From an uncultured Sanguibacteroides sp. (GTDB taxonomy: Bacteria > Bacteroidota > Bacteroidia > Bacteroidales > Marinifilaceae): a DNA stretch of 64,000 bases. Under the pieces are notes generated by a model. The model was not told the DNA's origin, ran no database searches, and saw only the letters and a list, made by a program, of their open reading frames with translations. Positions 51,567-59,971 of this stretch are shown piece after piece. The translations under genes were made by a program, and so were the position numbers. The stretch covers positions 9,854 through 73,853 of the forward strand of contig NZ_UQRQ01000016.1 in the NCBI RefSeq assembly GCF_900543425.1. Direction: 5' to 3'. Positions within the stretch are counted from its first letter, which is position 1, and each line of letters begins with the position of its first letter.

Positions 51567-52325
51567 ATGAATAACGGGGAATACACGAATCGTACTTACA
51601 GGGAACACCTCTGTTCCGATCGTTGGCAATCTTTCACGGTTACCTACAAAGAAACGGATCTTTGGATCGGTGTGGATAAAACCTCTTACCGGAAAGAGAT
51701 GCAAACTTACGCTTTCTCCCGGACAAAAAACTTACGGGAAGAGATGGATCGTTACCTACAAAAAGATCCGGAATACCATAAGGCTTTAACCCCTTACCCG
51801 CCTCAAGAGAAAGCTCCGCTCATCTTTCAACGAATGTCCGATGTATCCTTCCGTTCGGGTATCGGGCCCATGAGTGCCGTCGCCGGGGCCGTTGCAAAAC
51901 ATATAGCGGAAGAATTGAAGAGTAAATTCCTTATCCGGGAAATTGTCGTTGAAAACGGAGGAGACATATACGCGGATATCTGTAAAGATATAGATCTCTC
52001 TGTTTTCGCGGGTACTTCTCCCTTGTCCGAAAAAGTGGGTTTCACGATTCGTGCCCATCGCTCTCCCTTGGGAATTTGTACCTCCTCCGGTACGGTAGGT
52101 CCTTCTTTAAGCTTCGGCAAAGCAGATGCGGTTATGATTGTATGTAAAGATTGTGCTTTGGCCGATACTTATGCAACAGCCTTTGCCAATCAAATACAAG
52201 AGGCAGAAGACATAGACCCTTGTCTGGAAAAGATCGGAATGATTCCGGAAATTTTAGCCGCAATCTGCATTAAAGAGGATAAAATCGGAATTTTAGGAGA
52301 ATTTGATTTTAAAATTTGGAAATAA
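51567..52325 (+). CDS. UPF0280 family protein (homocysteine pathway accessory)
   Basis: A 252-residue protein of the UPF0280 family (MA1715 type), structurally related to ApbE FAD:protein FMN transferases. Recognisable parts are RSGIGPMSAVAGAVA, VVENGGDIYAD, and SPLGICTSSGTVGPSLSFG with ADAVMIVCKDCALAD. In methanogens it is associated genetically with the sulfide-dependent homocysteine route, though its exact reaction is unclear to me; a flavin or sulfur-carrier role has been proposed. It is third in the operon, immediately before the metH promoter. Confidence 0.88.
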   Translation: MNNGEYTNRTYREHLCSDRWQSFTVTYKETDLWIGVDKTSYRKEMQTYAFSRTKNLREEMDRYLQKDPEYHKALTPYPPQEKAPLIFQRMSDVSFRSGIGPMSAVAGAVAKHIAEELKSKFLIREIVVENGGDIYADICKDIDLSVFAGTSPLSEKVGFTIRAHRSPLGICTSSGTVGPSLSFGKADAVMIVCKDCALADTYATAFANQIQEAEDIDPCLEKIGMIPEILAAICIKEDKIGILGEFDFKIWK

Positions 52326-52344
52326 AACATAATATGTAACTTTG
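52315..52344 (+). promoter_or_regulatory. Promoter of metH
   Basis: TTTG (52315-52318), an 18-base spacer and TAACTTTG (52337-52344). The TTTG lies inside the last codons of the UPF0280 gene. The resulting leader of about 80 bases has a perfect hairpin cgttga-ccga-tcaacg (52382-52397). Confidence 0.55.
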
Positions 52345-52429
52345 AAAACGGGAGCGGTTGAAACACGGGTGGTCGTAATTACGTTGACCGATCAACGAGA
52401 CTCTCTGTTTTATGCAATTAACATATACT

Positions 52430-55400
52430 ATGGACATAAAGACAGAACTACATAAAAGAATACTGATACTGGACGGGGCCGTCGGAACGACTCTTCAACA
52501 ATATGACCTGACCGAGAAGGATTTTCGGGGAGAACTATTTATGAACCATCCGCTCCCCTTAAAAGGAAATAACGATATCCTAAATCTTACCCGCCCCGAT
52601 ATCATCCGGGAAATACATGAAAGTTATATCGAAGCCGGGGCCGATATCATCGAAACGAATACATTCAATTCGAATGCCATTTCACAAAAGGATTACGGCT
52701 GTGCCGATGAAGTTTATCAGCTGAATCTGGAAGGGGCTCGTATCGCCGTAAAAACAATACAAGCTCACCCCGAAAAGAATATCTACATCGCCGGAAGCAT
52801 AGGCCCTACCTCCAAATCTTTAACCCTCTCCCCGGATAATGACCGGCCGGACTTTCGACCGATAGATTTCGATATGTTAGCCGCCGCCTACGAAACACAA
52901 GTACGAGGATTAATAGACGGAGGTGTTCATCTACTATTGGTAGAAACCGTATATGACGGATTAAATGCCAAAGCGGCTCTCTATGCTATTTCAAAAGTAC
53001 AGGAAGAAAAAGGAAGTCGAATTCCGGTGATGCTTTCGGCGACCGTCAACGACCGGAGCGGACGCACGCTGACAGGACAAACCATCGAAGCTCTCTATAC
53101 GGCTGTATCCCATTATCCTATACTCTCTTTCGGATTGAATTGCTCTTTCGGTGCCGCCGACCTCCGCTTGTTCCTGAAAGAAATATCTTCCAGAATTCCC
53201 TGTTTTTTAAGCGTATACCCGAACGCGGGATTACCGAATGAAATGGGTGAATATGACGAATCTCCGGAATATATGGCCGAACAATTGAAACAAATGGCAG
53301 ACGAGGATTTGGTTAATATTGCCGGAGGCTGTTGCGGAACAACTCCCAGGCATATAAAAAAAATTTCCAGTATTCTACGGAATCAACCTCCCAGGCCATG
53401 TCCCCGCAAACACCCCTTACTTACCGTAAGCGGATTGGATACGATCACCATCGATCCTCTTCAAAATAATTTCACGAACATAGGTGAACGCACTAACGTT
53501 GCAGGTTCTGCCAAATTCGCACGACTCATTCGGGAAAAGAACTATCGGGAAGCTGCCTCCATTGCACGCAAACAAATCTCCGAAGGAGCATCCGTCATAG
53601 ACATCAACATGGACGACGCCTTACTTAACGGTCCGAAAGAGATGGAACATTTTATCCGGATCATCAATAACGAACCGGATATCGCCAAAGCCGCATTTAT
53701 GATTGATTCTTCCGACTGGGATACCATTCTTTCCGGTCTGAAAAACAGTCCAGGAAAATGCATTATCAATTCGATCAGCCTAAAAGAGGGAGAACAAGCT
53801 TTTTTAGAAAAAGCACGGGAGATTCATCGTTTAGGAGGCGCTATTGTGATCATGGCCTTTGACGAGGAAGGACAGGCTGCTACATTCGAACGCAAAATAG
53901 ATATTGCCCGACGGGCATATGATCTGTTGACCCGGCAAACCCGGATCCCACCGGAAGATATTATCTTCGATGTCAATGTTCTCGCCATCGGAACCGGCAT
54001 TGAAGAACACAATCATTATGCCGTAGATTTCATAAAGGCAGTACGTTGGATAAAACAAAACCTGAAAGGATGTCACACTTCCGGAGGTATCTCCAATCTG
54101 TCCTTCTCCTTCCGGGGAAATAATCCGATACGGGAAGCCATGCATTCCGTATTCCTCTATCATGCTATCCGATCCGGACTGGATATGGCCATTGTTAATC
54201 CGTCCCTATTACAGATATACGATGAAATTGAGCCGAAATTATTGAAGGCCGTCGAGGATGTCGTATTGAATCGTTTACCGGAAGCAACTGAAAATTTGAT
54301 TGCAATCGCTGAAAAATACAAAACGACTTCGACACCGAGCCAACAAAATAAAACGGAGGAGTGGCGTTCCGCTTCCCCGGAAGAGCGTCTTATTCATGCA
54401 CTCGGCAAAGGAATTACCGAATATCTTTCGACAGACCTGAAGGAAGCCCTTCTTCACTACCCCACTCCTATAGAGATCATCGAACAACCTTTGATGAAAG
54501 GTATGGAACGGGTAGGCCAATTATTCGGTGAAGGCAAAATGTTTTTACCCCAAGTTGTAAAATCAGCCAAAGTGATGAGAGAAGCCGTTTCTATTTTACA
54601 ACCGGAAATCGAACGTTACAATGCCAATAAAAACCTGAAAACGGCAAAAAGGCCGAAAATCATACTGGCGACGGTAAAAGGGGACGTACACGATATCGGA
54701 AAAAACATCGTTAATATCGTACTCTCCTGTAATAACATAGAGGTTATTGACCTGGGCGTGATGATCGATCACCATACAATCGTAGAAGCAGCCAAACGGG
54801 AAAAAGCCGATTTTATAGGAGTCAGCGGATTGATTACTCCTTCTCTCGGAGAGATGGAACAATTGTGTAACCTGCTACAAACCGAACATTTACAAATACC
54901 GCTAATTGTCGGTGGAGCCACGACCTCCTCCGTGCATACCGCCGTCAAACTGGCACCTCTTTATGATTATTGCGTTGTCGAAGGTGGGGATGCCTCTCGG
55001 ACAACGACTCTTTTAAAACAATTATTGAAAGACCCAAAAGGAACTATCGCAAAAATCAAGGAAAAACAGGAAGAAATTCGACAACACTATTATTCAAAAT
55101 CCTCTCAACTCCTATCCTTAGCGGAGGCCAGGAAAAAAGCCCCTCACTTTGCTCCGGATTCCTATCCGCCGGCAGAATTCGGGGAACATAATCTCTTGGG
55201 AAAACACATGAGTGTTGAAAACTTTGTAGATCGAATCGATTGGACTCCGTTCTTTCATTTCTGGGGATTCAAAGGCCGTTACCCGGAGATCGTTTTTATC
55301 AATGAAGAAGCAGAAAAAATCCATCAGGCAGCCATGGAAATGCTGGGAGAAATCATTACCCAAAAAGAACTCGACATTTCTATCATTGTCCGTTTCTATG

Positions 55401-55951
55401 ATGCTTATTCGGAAAACGATAATATCGTTTTAAACGACATCCGCACTCTTCCGATGCTGAGGCAGCAGGCAAAAAATAGCGAATACATCTCGTTGGCCGA
55501 TTTTATCCGCCCAAAGGCGGAAGGAAAGAACAGCATAGGACTTTTTTGTCTGAAAGTTTCCGACCGACGTCCTTCCTGCGATTGCCACGATTTCAAGCAT
55601 CTGCTAAGGGAAAGTTTATGTGCCCGAATTACAGAAGCTTGTGCCGTATGGATGCAGGAACAACTAAGCGAAGGCCTGCCTGTGATCCGTCCCGCATTCG
55701 GCTATCCGGCCTGTCCTGATCATTCCCTGAAAAAAGAAGTTTTCGAACTATTGAATGCCACGGAAGAAATAGGAGTTCACTTAACCTCTTCCTACGCCAT
55801 AGTTCCGACAACAAGCCTATGCGGCATGCTGATTTCACACCCGAAAGCACACTATTTCAGTATCGGTAAGATCGGCGAAGATCAATTAACAGACTACTGC
55901 CGACGCAGAGGTATTCCGTTAAAAGAAGGAAAACGTTTGTTGAACAAATAA
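52430..55951 (+). CDS. metH: Cobalamin-dependent methionine synthase
   Basis: A 1173-residue multidomain enzyme that methylates homocysteine using 5-methyl-THF through methylcobalamin. Order: homocysteine/zinc barrel (1-310, zinc Cys in NIAGGCCGTTPRHI), pterin-binding barrel (about 335-590, FTNIGERTNVAGSAKF), cap domain, B12-binding domain (about 740-870, with base-off motif GDVHDIGKN), and a C-terminal SAM-dependent reactivation domain ending PTTSLCGMLISHP and FSIGKIGEDQLTDYCRRRG. All domains are present. The ATG at 52430 (MDIKTELHKRILILDGAVGT) is chosen over one at 52412. No cobalamin riboswitch is seen; it follows the homocysteine genes and has its own promoter. Confidence 0.97.
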   Translation: MDIKTELHKRILILDGAVGTTLQQYDLTEKDFRGELFMNHPLPLKGNNDILNLTRPDIIREIHESYIEAGADIIETNTFNSNAISQKDYGCADEVYQLNLEGARIAVKTIQAHPEKNIYIAGSIGPTSKSLTLSPDNDRPDFRPIDFDMLAAAYETQVRGLIDGGVHLLLVETVYDGLNAKAALYAISKVQEEKGSRIPVMLSATVNDRSGRTLTGQTIEALYTAVSHYPILSFGLNCSFGAADLRLFLKEISSRIPCFLSVYPNAGLPNEMGEYDESPEYMAEQLKQMADEDLVNIAGGCCGTTPRHIKKISSILRNQPPRPCPRKHPLLTVSGLDTITIDPLQNNFTNIGERTNVAGSAKFARLIREKNYREAASIARKQISEGASVIDINMDDALLNGPKEMEHFIRIINNEPDIAKAAFMIDSSDWDTILSGLKNSPGKCIINSISLKEGEQAFLEKAREIHRLGGAIVIMAFDEEGQAATFERKIDIARRAYDLLTRQTRIPPEDIIFDVNVLAIGTGIEEHNHYAVDFIKAVRWIKQNLKGCHTSGGISNLSFSFRGNNPIREAMHSVFLYHAIRSGLDMAIVNPSLLQIYDEIEPKLLKAVEDVVLNRLPEATENLIAIAEKYKTTSTPSQQNKTEEWRSASPEERLIHALGKGITEYLSTDLKEALLHYPTPIEIIEQPLMKGMERVGQLFGEGKMFLPQVVKSAKVMREAVSILQPEIERYNANKNLKTAKRPKIILATVKGDVHDIGKNIVNIVLSCNNIEVIDLGVMIDHHTIVEAAKREKADFIGVSGLITPSLGEMEQLCNLLQTEHLQIPLIVGGATTSSVHTAVKLAPLYDYCVVEGGDASRTTTLLKQLLKDPKGTIAKIKEKQEEIRQHYYSKSSQLLSLAEARKKAPHFAPDSYPPAEFGEHNLLGKHMSVENFVDRIDWTPFFHFWGFKGRYPEIVFINEEAEKIHQAAMEMLGEIITQKELDISIIVRFYDAYSENDNIVLNDIRTLPMLRQQAKNSEYISLADFIRPKAEGKNSIGLFCLKVSDRRPSCDCHDFKHLLRESLCARITEACAVWMQEQLSEGLPVIRPAFGYPACPDHSLKKEVFELLNATEEIGVHLTSSYAIVPTTSLCGMLISHPKAHYFSIGKIGEDQLTDYCRRRGIPLKEGKRLLNK

Positions 55952-56126
55952 ATACGACACAAAGAAAAAACGAATAGCATTTTTACTCTTGCGGAGATTG
56001 TCTGTATCATGTAGAGTTGAGAAAGAATATAATTTCAATATAGGACTGCAAATTATAAATGATCAACTACTTCATGTTTTCCCGGACAGTTTCATGGAAG
56101 AATTATAAACTAAAAATAATACGATC

Positions 56127-57080
56127 ATGAAAGTTATCGATATACTCCAAAAATCCGACCGCCCGATATTCTCTTTCGAACTGGTTCCTCCTCTAAGAGG
56201 CGGAGATATACACCGAATTTATGAAGCCATAGAACCCCTAATAAAGTTCGCCCCTCCCTTTATCAACATCACTTTTCACCGGGATGAAGAAGAGTATCGC
56301 GAACGTCCCGACGGCTCTATCGTGAAGGTTACGGTTACCAAACGCCCGGGCTCTGTCGCCCTGGCCGCAGCCATTATGAAACGTTATCCTGTAGAAGTCG
56401 TTCCTCACATCGTATGTGGAGGAGCTACCCGCCACTCGATTGAAAACGATTTGATAGATTTGCATTTCCTCGACATAGAAAACGTAATGGTCTTACGAGG
56501 AGATCCTGTTTCAGGACAACGACACTTTATTCCGGAAGAAGGAGGCCATAAATACAGCTACGAACTCGTGGAGCAAATAGTACGGATGAATCAAGGAAAA
56601 TACCTGGACGACACGCTTACCGATGCAGTCCCGACCAATTTCTGCATAGGTGTTGCAGGTTATCCCGAAAAACATTACGAGGCCCCCAATCCGACCTGCG
56701 ACATTGAAAACCTCAAACGGAAAGTAGATGCAGGAGCCGATTATATTGTAACTCAAATGTTTTTCGATAACGACAAATATTTTTCTTTTGTTGAAAAATG
56801 CCGAACTATCGGAATTACTATTCCCATCATCCCGGGATTAAAACCCATTTCCACGTTTAAACACCTGGAGACCCTTCCCAGAACCTTTAGCCTCGATATT
56901 CCGGAAGGTCTGGAACACGCTATCCGGAAATGCCACACGAATAAAGAAGTCAACCGGGTAGGCATCGAATGGTGCATCGCTCAAAGCCGGGAGCTTATCC
57001 GCAAAGGGGCACCGGCCGTACATTATTACACGATAGGAAAATCTGAAAATATTCAAGAAATTGTCAAACAGGTCTTTTAA
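56127..57080 (+). CDS. metF: 5,10-methylenetetrahydrofolate reductase
   Basis: A 317-residue TIM-barrel flavoprotein that reduces methylene-THF to methyl-THF for MetH. It begins with the typical RPIFSFELVPPLRGGD, has the folate-site Asp region NVMVLRGDPV, and continues DYIVTQMFFDNDKYFSFVEKC and IIPGLKPIS. Full length. It lies 175 bases after metH in the same direction; the gap holds no gene and no evident structured RNA. Completes the methyl branch of methionine synthesis. Confidence 0.97.
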   Translation: MKVIDILQKSDRPIFSFELVPPLRGGDIHRIYEAIEPLIKFAPPFINITFHRDEEEYRERPDGSIVKVTVTKRPGSVALAAAIMKRYPVEVVPHIVCGGATRHSIENDLIDLHFLDIENVMVLRGDPVSGQRHFIPEEGGHKYSYELVEQIVRMNQGKYLDDTLTDAVPTNFCIGVAGYPEKHYEAPNPTCDIENLKRKVDAGADYIVTQMFFDNDKYFSFVEKCRTIGITIPIIPGLKPISTFKHLETLPRTFSLDIPEGLEHAIRKCHTNKEVNRVGIEWCIAQSRELIRKGAPAVHYYTIGKSENIQEIVKQVF

Positions 57081-57136
57081 TGTCATTCCAATAAAATTTA
57101 TAACCTTCTTTAAACAGGCCTATATCAAAAAACTGT

Positions 57137-57151
57137 TGCGGTCAGACCGCA
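57137..57151. repeat. Short perfect palindrome after metF
   Basis: TGCGGTC-A-GACCGCA, 7-bp arms with a single central base, 57 bases past the metF stop, without a T tract. May be a weak terminator or a protein-binding site. Confidence 0.4.
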
Positions 57152-57215
57152 CCTACAAATTCAAAACCTATTTGATAATACCCTCGAATTATTGATTCTT
57201 TTCCCCGAAAAATTT

Positions 57216-57223
57216 TAACTTTG
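57216..57223 (+). promoter_or_regulatory. -7 element of the TSUP permease gene
   Basis: TAACTTTG with ATTG 21 bases upstream (57191-57194). Confidence 0.45.
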
Positions 57224-57236
57224 TATAATAAATACC

Positions 57237-57992
57237 ATGACCATGAGTTTGACGGAAGCTTTGATTACCATTCTACTCGGGACGGCCGCAGGGTTTATCA
57301 ATACCTTCGCCGGAGGAGGCTCCATGTTAGTGGTTCCATTCTTAATTTTCATTGGATTACCGGCTAACGTAGCCAATGCAACAAATCGGGTCGCCATTCT
57401 ATTACAAAACATCGTATCCGTAGGTAGCTTTAAACATAAAAAGATACTCGACTTTAAAACCGATTCGAAGCTTTTATTGCCAGTAGCCATAGGTAGTATT
57501 GTCGGAGCCTTCATTGCCGTGGATATTAACGAAGAGATTTTTCGAAAAGTAATTGCCGGACTATTAGTCATTATGTTTTTTATGATATTGTTGGATCCTA
57601 ATTCCTGGGTAAAAGCCAACGCAGAAAGGGCAAAAGTAAAAAACCCTTGGTTGCGCCATCTGGTATTCTTTATCATCGGGATATACGGAGGTTTTATTCA
57701 GATTGGAATCGGCTTCTTTCTATTGGCAGGATTGGTATTAGGATGCGGTTACGATCTAATAAAAGCCAACGCGATCAAATTATTTATCGTTCTATTTTAT
57801 ACCATTATTGCCTTGGGTATTTTTTTCTATTATGGATTAGTCGATCTGAAAACAGGACTGATACTTGCTTGTGGAAATATGCTCGGTGCTTGGCTCGGAG
57901 TCCGTTTCAGCATAAAATGGGGAGCGAAGTACATTCGATATTTCCTACTTGTTATTTTAATTATTGTGGCCATCCGGCTTTATTTTACCTAA
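57237..57992 (+). CDS. TauE/SafE (TSUP) family membrane permease
   Basis: A 251-residue protein with about eight membrane helices. The hallmark GTAAGFINTFAGGGSMLVVP lies in the first helix pair, NVANATNRVAILLQN follows, and the second half repeats the pattern (GIYGGFIQIGIGFFLLAGLVLGC is an extended example). The family exports or imports sulfite, sulfoacetate or other sulfur compounds and organic acids. Placement next to the methionine genes makes a sulfur substrate attractive but unproven. The ATG at 57237 or the one at 57243 may be used. The nitroreductase gene follows after 16 bases. Confidence 0.85.
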   Translation: MTMSLTEALITILLGTAAGFINTFAGGGSMLVVPFLIFIGLPANVANATNRVAILLQNIVSVGSFKHKKILDFKTDSKLLLPVAIGSIVGAFIAVDINEEIFRKVIAGLLVIMFFMILLDPNSWVKANAERAKVKNPWLRHLVFFIIGIYGGFIQIGIGFFLLAGLVLGCGYDLIKANAIKLFIVLFYTIIALGIFFYYGLVDLKTGLILACGNMLGAWLGVRFSIKWGAKYIRYFLLVILIIVAIRLYFT

Positions 57993-58008
57993 CTAAAAAC
58001 CTTAAAAC

Positions 58009-58653
58009 ATGAAACATTATCTTTTTTTTATCGGTATTTTATTCATGACTAACACGCTAAATGCTCAAAACATGAAAGAGATTAAACTAAATGCTCCGAA
58101 TAAAACAAGGGGAGCAAGCCTAATGCAAGCTTTGAACGATCGGGAATCTGTCAGGGAATTTTCTAATAAGTCGTTAAGCACTCAGGATTTAAGCGATCTT
58201 TTATGGGCCGCGAATGGCATCAACAGACCGGATTCAAAAAAACGTACCGCCCCATCGGCTCTTAATAAACAAGATGTCGATATCTATGTTTGCCTCCCCG
58301 AGGGAATTTATCTATACGATGCGGAAAAAAACAGTTTAAAACCCGTAGCAGAAGGAGATCATCGGGCCGCAGTCGGAGGCCAGCAGGATTTCGTCCAGAC
58401 AGCTCCCGTTTCCCTTATCTTGGTTTCGGATATCTCCCGCTTCGGAATGGGCGATAACGAACAAGTCCGGTTAATGGCAGCTATGGATGCCGGAATCGTT
58501 TCACAAAATATCAATCTGTTCTGTGCAGCCAACAACTTGGTTACGGTTCCCCGGGCCTCTATGGACAAAGATAAATTGAAAAAAGTCCTCAACTTAAAGG
58601 AGCATCAACTGCTTCTGATGAATAACCCGGTAGGATATCCCCAAAAGAAATGA
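58009..58653 (+). CDS. Exported nitroreductase (SagB/ThcOx-type)
   Basis: A 214-residue FMN-dependent nitroreductase-fold protein with a clear signal peptide (HYLFFIGILFMTNTLNAQN). Typical pieces are the N-terminal LMQALNDRESVREFSNKSL, LLWAANGINRP with KRTAPSALNKQDV, and the late MAAMDAGIVSQNINLFCAANNL. Members oxidise or reduce quinones, nitro compounds or peptide heterocycles. Export of a flavoenzyme is unusual and recurs in Bacteroidota. It follows the TSUP gene by 16 bases, likely one operon, ending at the hairpin 58701-58745. Confidence 0.85.
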   Translation: MKHYLFFIGILFMTNTLNAQNMKEIKLNAPNKTRGASLMQALNDRESVREFSNKSLSTQDLSDLLWAANGINRPDSKKRTAPSALNKQDVDIYVCLPEGIYLYDAEKNSLKPVAEGDHRAAVGGQQDFVQTAPVSLILVSDISRFGMGDNEQVRLMAAMDAGIVSQNINLFCAANNLVTVPRASMDKDKLKKVLNLKEHQLLLMNNPVGYPQKK

Positions 58654-58700
58654 CAATTGTAGATTAACGATTGCAGATATAGCAATCGAATAATCAAACG

Positions 58701-58750
58701 CACCTTGATAGCACTTTTGCCCCGTCCCTAAGTGCTATCAAGGTGTTTTA
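58701..58750 (+). terminator. Large hairpin terminator after the nitroreductase gene
   Basis: Arms CACCTTGATAGCACTT (58701-58716) and AAGTGCTATCAAGGTG (58730-58745) pair over 16 bp, followed by tttta. The loop and left arm (TAGCACTTTTG...CCCGTCCCT) resemble the 3' module of the repeat copies at 58884 and 63758, so this may be a repeat-family member serving as terminator. Confidence 0.7.
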
Positions 58751-58883
58751 CAATCCCATTCACAAAATCGTTGAATTCTTTTAATCCACAATTTATAATT
58801 ATCAGTTCGCTGTTCATTATTTATGCCTCTCCGTTTTTTTCCTTTCCCCTTCCCTTTAGATTTATGGTCACAATTTATGACTA

Positions 58884-58990
58884 TCCAATCACAAAATCAC
58901 TCAATCTCCTAATCTCAGAATTTTTTACTCTACAATTGTCAATCTAAAATTTACAATTAAATAGCACATTGTACCCGTCCCTGTGGGTTA
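58884..58990 (+). repeat. Dispersed intergenic repeat, copy A
   Basis: A 107-base element beginning tccaatcacaaaatcactca and ending gtacccgtccctgtgggtta. Copy B at 63758-63843 matches it nearly base for base, apart from a deletion of about 21 bases and a single change. It contains a degenerate 'taaattgtagattgacaattg'-like unit in reverse; a related unit in the forward sense is at 58654-58680. The stretch 58654-59078 otherwise shows no gene. Confidence 0.8.
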
Positions 58991-59078
58991 CTAAAAAAAG
59001 AAGATATACAAAAAGACAAATCTGTACTATATTTTTTCTTCCGAACATGACTACCCCCGGCCCCGTGTGCTTCCATAG

Positions 59079-59270
59079 AGAGAGAAAGCTCCTTTTACAT
59101 GTGAAGTTGAAGGCTATGACGAATATGACATCAGTATCAGTAAGAATATAGATCTGTACACGGACAAGGATGAGTTTCACGTTGATTACAGCCTCAACAC
59201 GTTTGAATCTTCTACTGCATATCAGTCGGTCAAATGCAAAGAGTTGCTGAAACCATCTCGGGTTTCCTGA
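59079..59270 (+). pseudogene. Orphan coding remnant, family unknown
   Basis: A frame without a start codon but open for 63 codons (59079-59267) and closed by TGA at 59268-59270 has protein-like composition: CEVEGYDEYDISISKNIDL, then YTDKDEFHVDYSLNTF and VKCKELLKPSRVS. Base composition is higher in GC than the AT-rich surroundings. It looks like a truncated gene left by a rearrangement. The following 240 bases to 59512 show no gene and become AT-rich. No family is recognised. Confidence 0.4.
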
Positions 59271-59512
59271 AAGTATTCGAAGGGAATGGAGATCGGAAAG
59301 TGTGCTGGCATTGTTTCAGTTTTGCACTTTCGAAATCCGTAACAACCCAAAAAACGTGACCTGAAAAATAAAAAAAATGAAGTAGAATGTAAAATAAACC
59401 ATATTTATGGATATAAGTTTATATTAATTGTAATATTTTTTTAATTATAAGTTTGTAAAGTTTCGATAAATTTTGTATATTGCATAATGTAAACATATTA
59501 AATTAATAAGCT

Positions 59513-59893
59513 ATGAAAAAAATTAATCGAAACTTTTTTAAGTCATCCATGTTTATCTGTTTGTGCTTAATGATTGTAACACTTATAAGTGCAACAGTAT
59601 GTAGACCTCCCGGACGACCTGAGCCACCCAAAATTGTAGAGATTGGACCAACTTGGTGTATAATTGAATATACTGCACCGGATGATGACGGCGGTTGTGC
59701 TATAACGGGTTATCGCATTGGTTATAGATATAAAGGTGGATTATGGAAAGTGGTGGGTTCTAATGTAAAAGTGTGCAAAGTAAAGCTTAAGGGTCTTAAA
59801 GAAGGCGAAGAAGTTGAATTTCGTGTTAGTGCCATAAACGATGTAGGAGAAGGTGATTCATCTAAACCGAGTGAAATGGTCTTACTCCAGTAG
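59513..59893 (+). CDS. Secreted single fibronectin type III domain protein, eukaryote-like
   Basis: A 126-residue protein. A signal peptide (about 1-28, SSMFICLCLMIVTLISATV) precedes one fibronectin type III domain (33-126). The domain has the features of animal muscle-protein modules: PPGRPEPPKIVEIG, the strand IIEYTAPDDDGGCAITGYRIG, GLKEGEEVEFRVSAINDVG (94-112), and a final SKPSEMV. Four cysteines (30, 49, 62, 88) could form disulfides. The gene is AT-rich at its 5' end and flanked by a remnant and a repeat, suggesting transfer. No catalytic domain or anchoring motif is present, so it would be released or held non-covalently. Function unknown; adhesion or host-protein mimicry is speculation. 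Confidence 0.78.
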   Translation: MKKINRNFFKSSMFICLCLMIVTLISATVCRPPGRPEPPKIVEIGPTWCIIEYTAPDDDGGCAITGYRIGYRYKGGLWKVVGSNVKVCKVKLKGLKEGEEVEFRVSAINDVGEGDSSKPSEMVLLQ

Positions 59894-59924
59894 GTAATAC
59901 TATTTCAAAAAAGTATCATTTATA

Positions 59925-59957
59925 AAAAGCCAACAATGAATTAGTTGGCTTTTTATA
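59925..59957. terminator. Terminator between the fibronectin III gene and the convergent permease gene
   Basis: Arms aaaagccaac (59925-59934) and gttggctttt (59944-59953) with a 9-base loop and T-rich tail; usable in both directions. Confidence 0.82.
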
Positions 59958-59971
59958 ATACTCTTTCCGAC

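Noticed and set aside
52345..52429. Cobalamin or second SAM riboswitch before metH
   Set aside because: The leader is only about 80 bases and lacks the B12-box and SAM-I core sequences.
57137..57151. Palindrome after metF as an IS end or attachment site
   Set aside because: No second copy, target duplication or transposase was found nearby.
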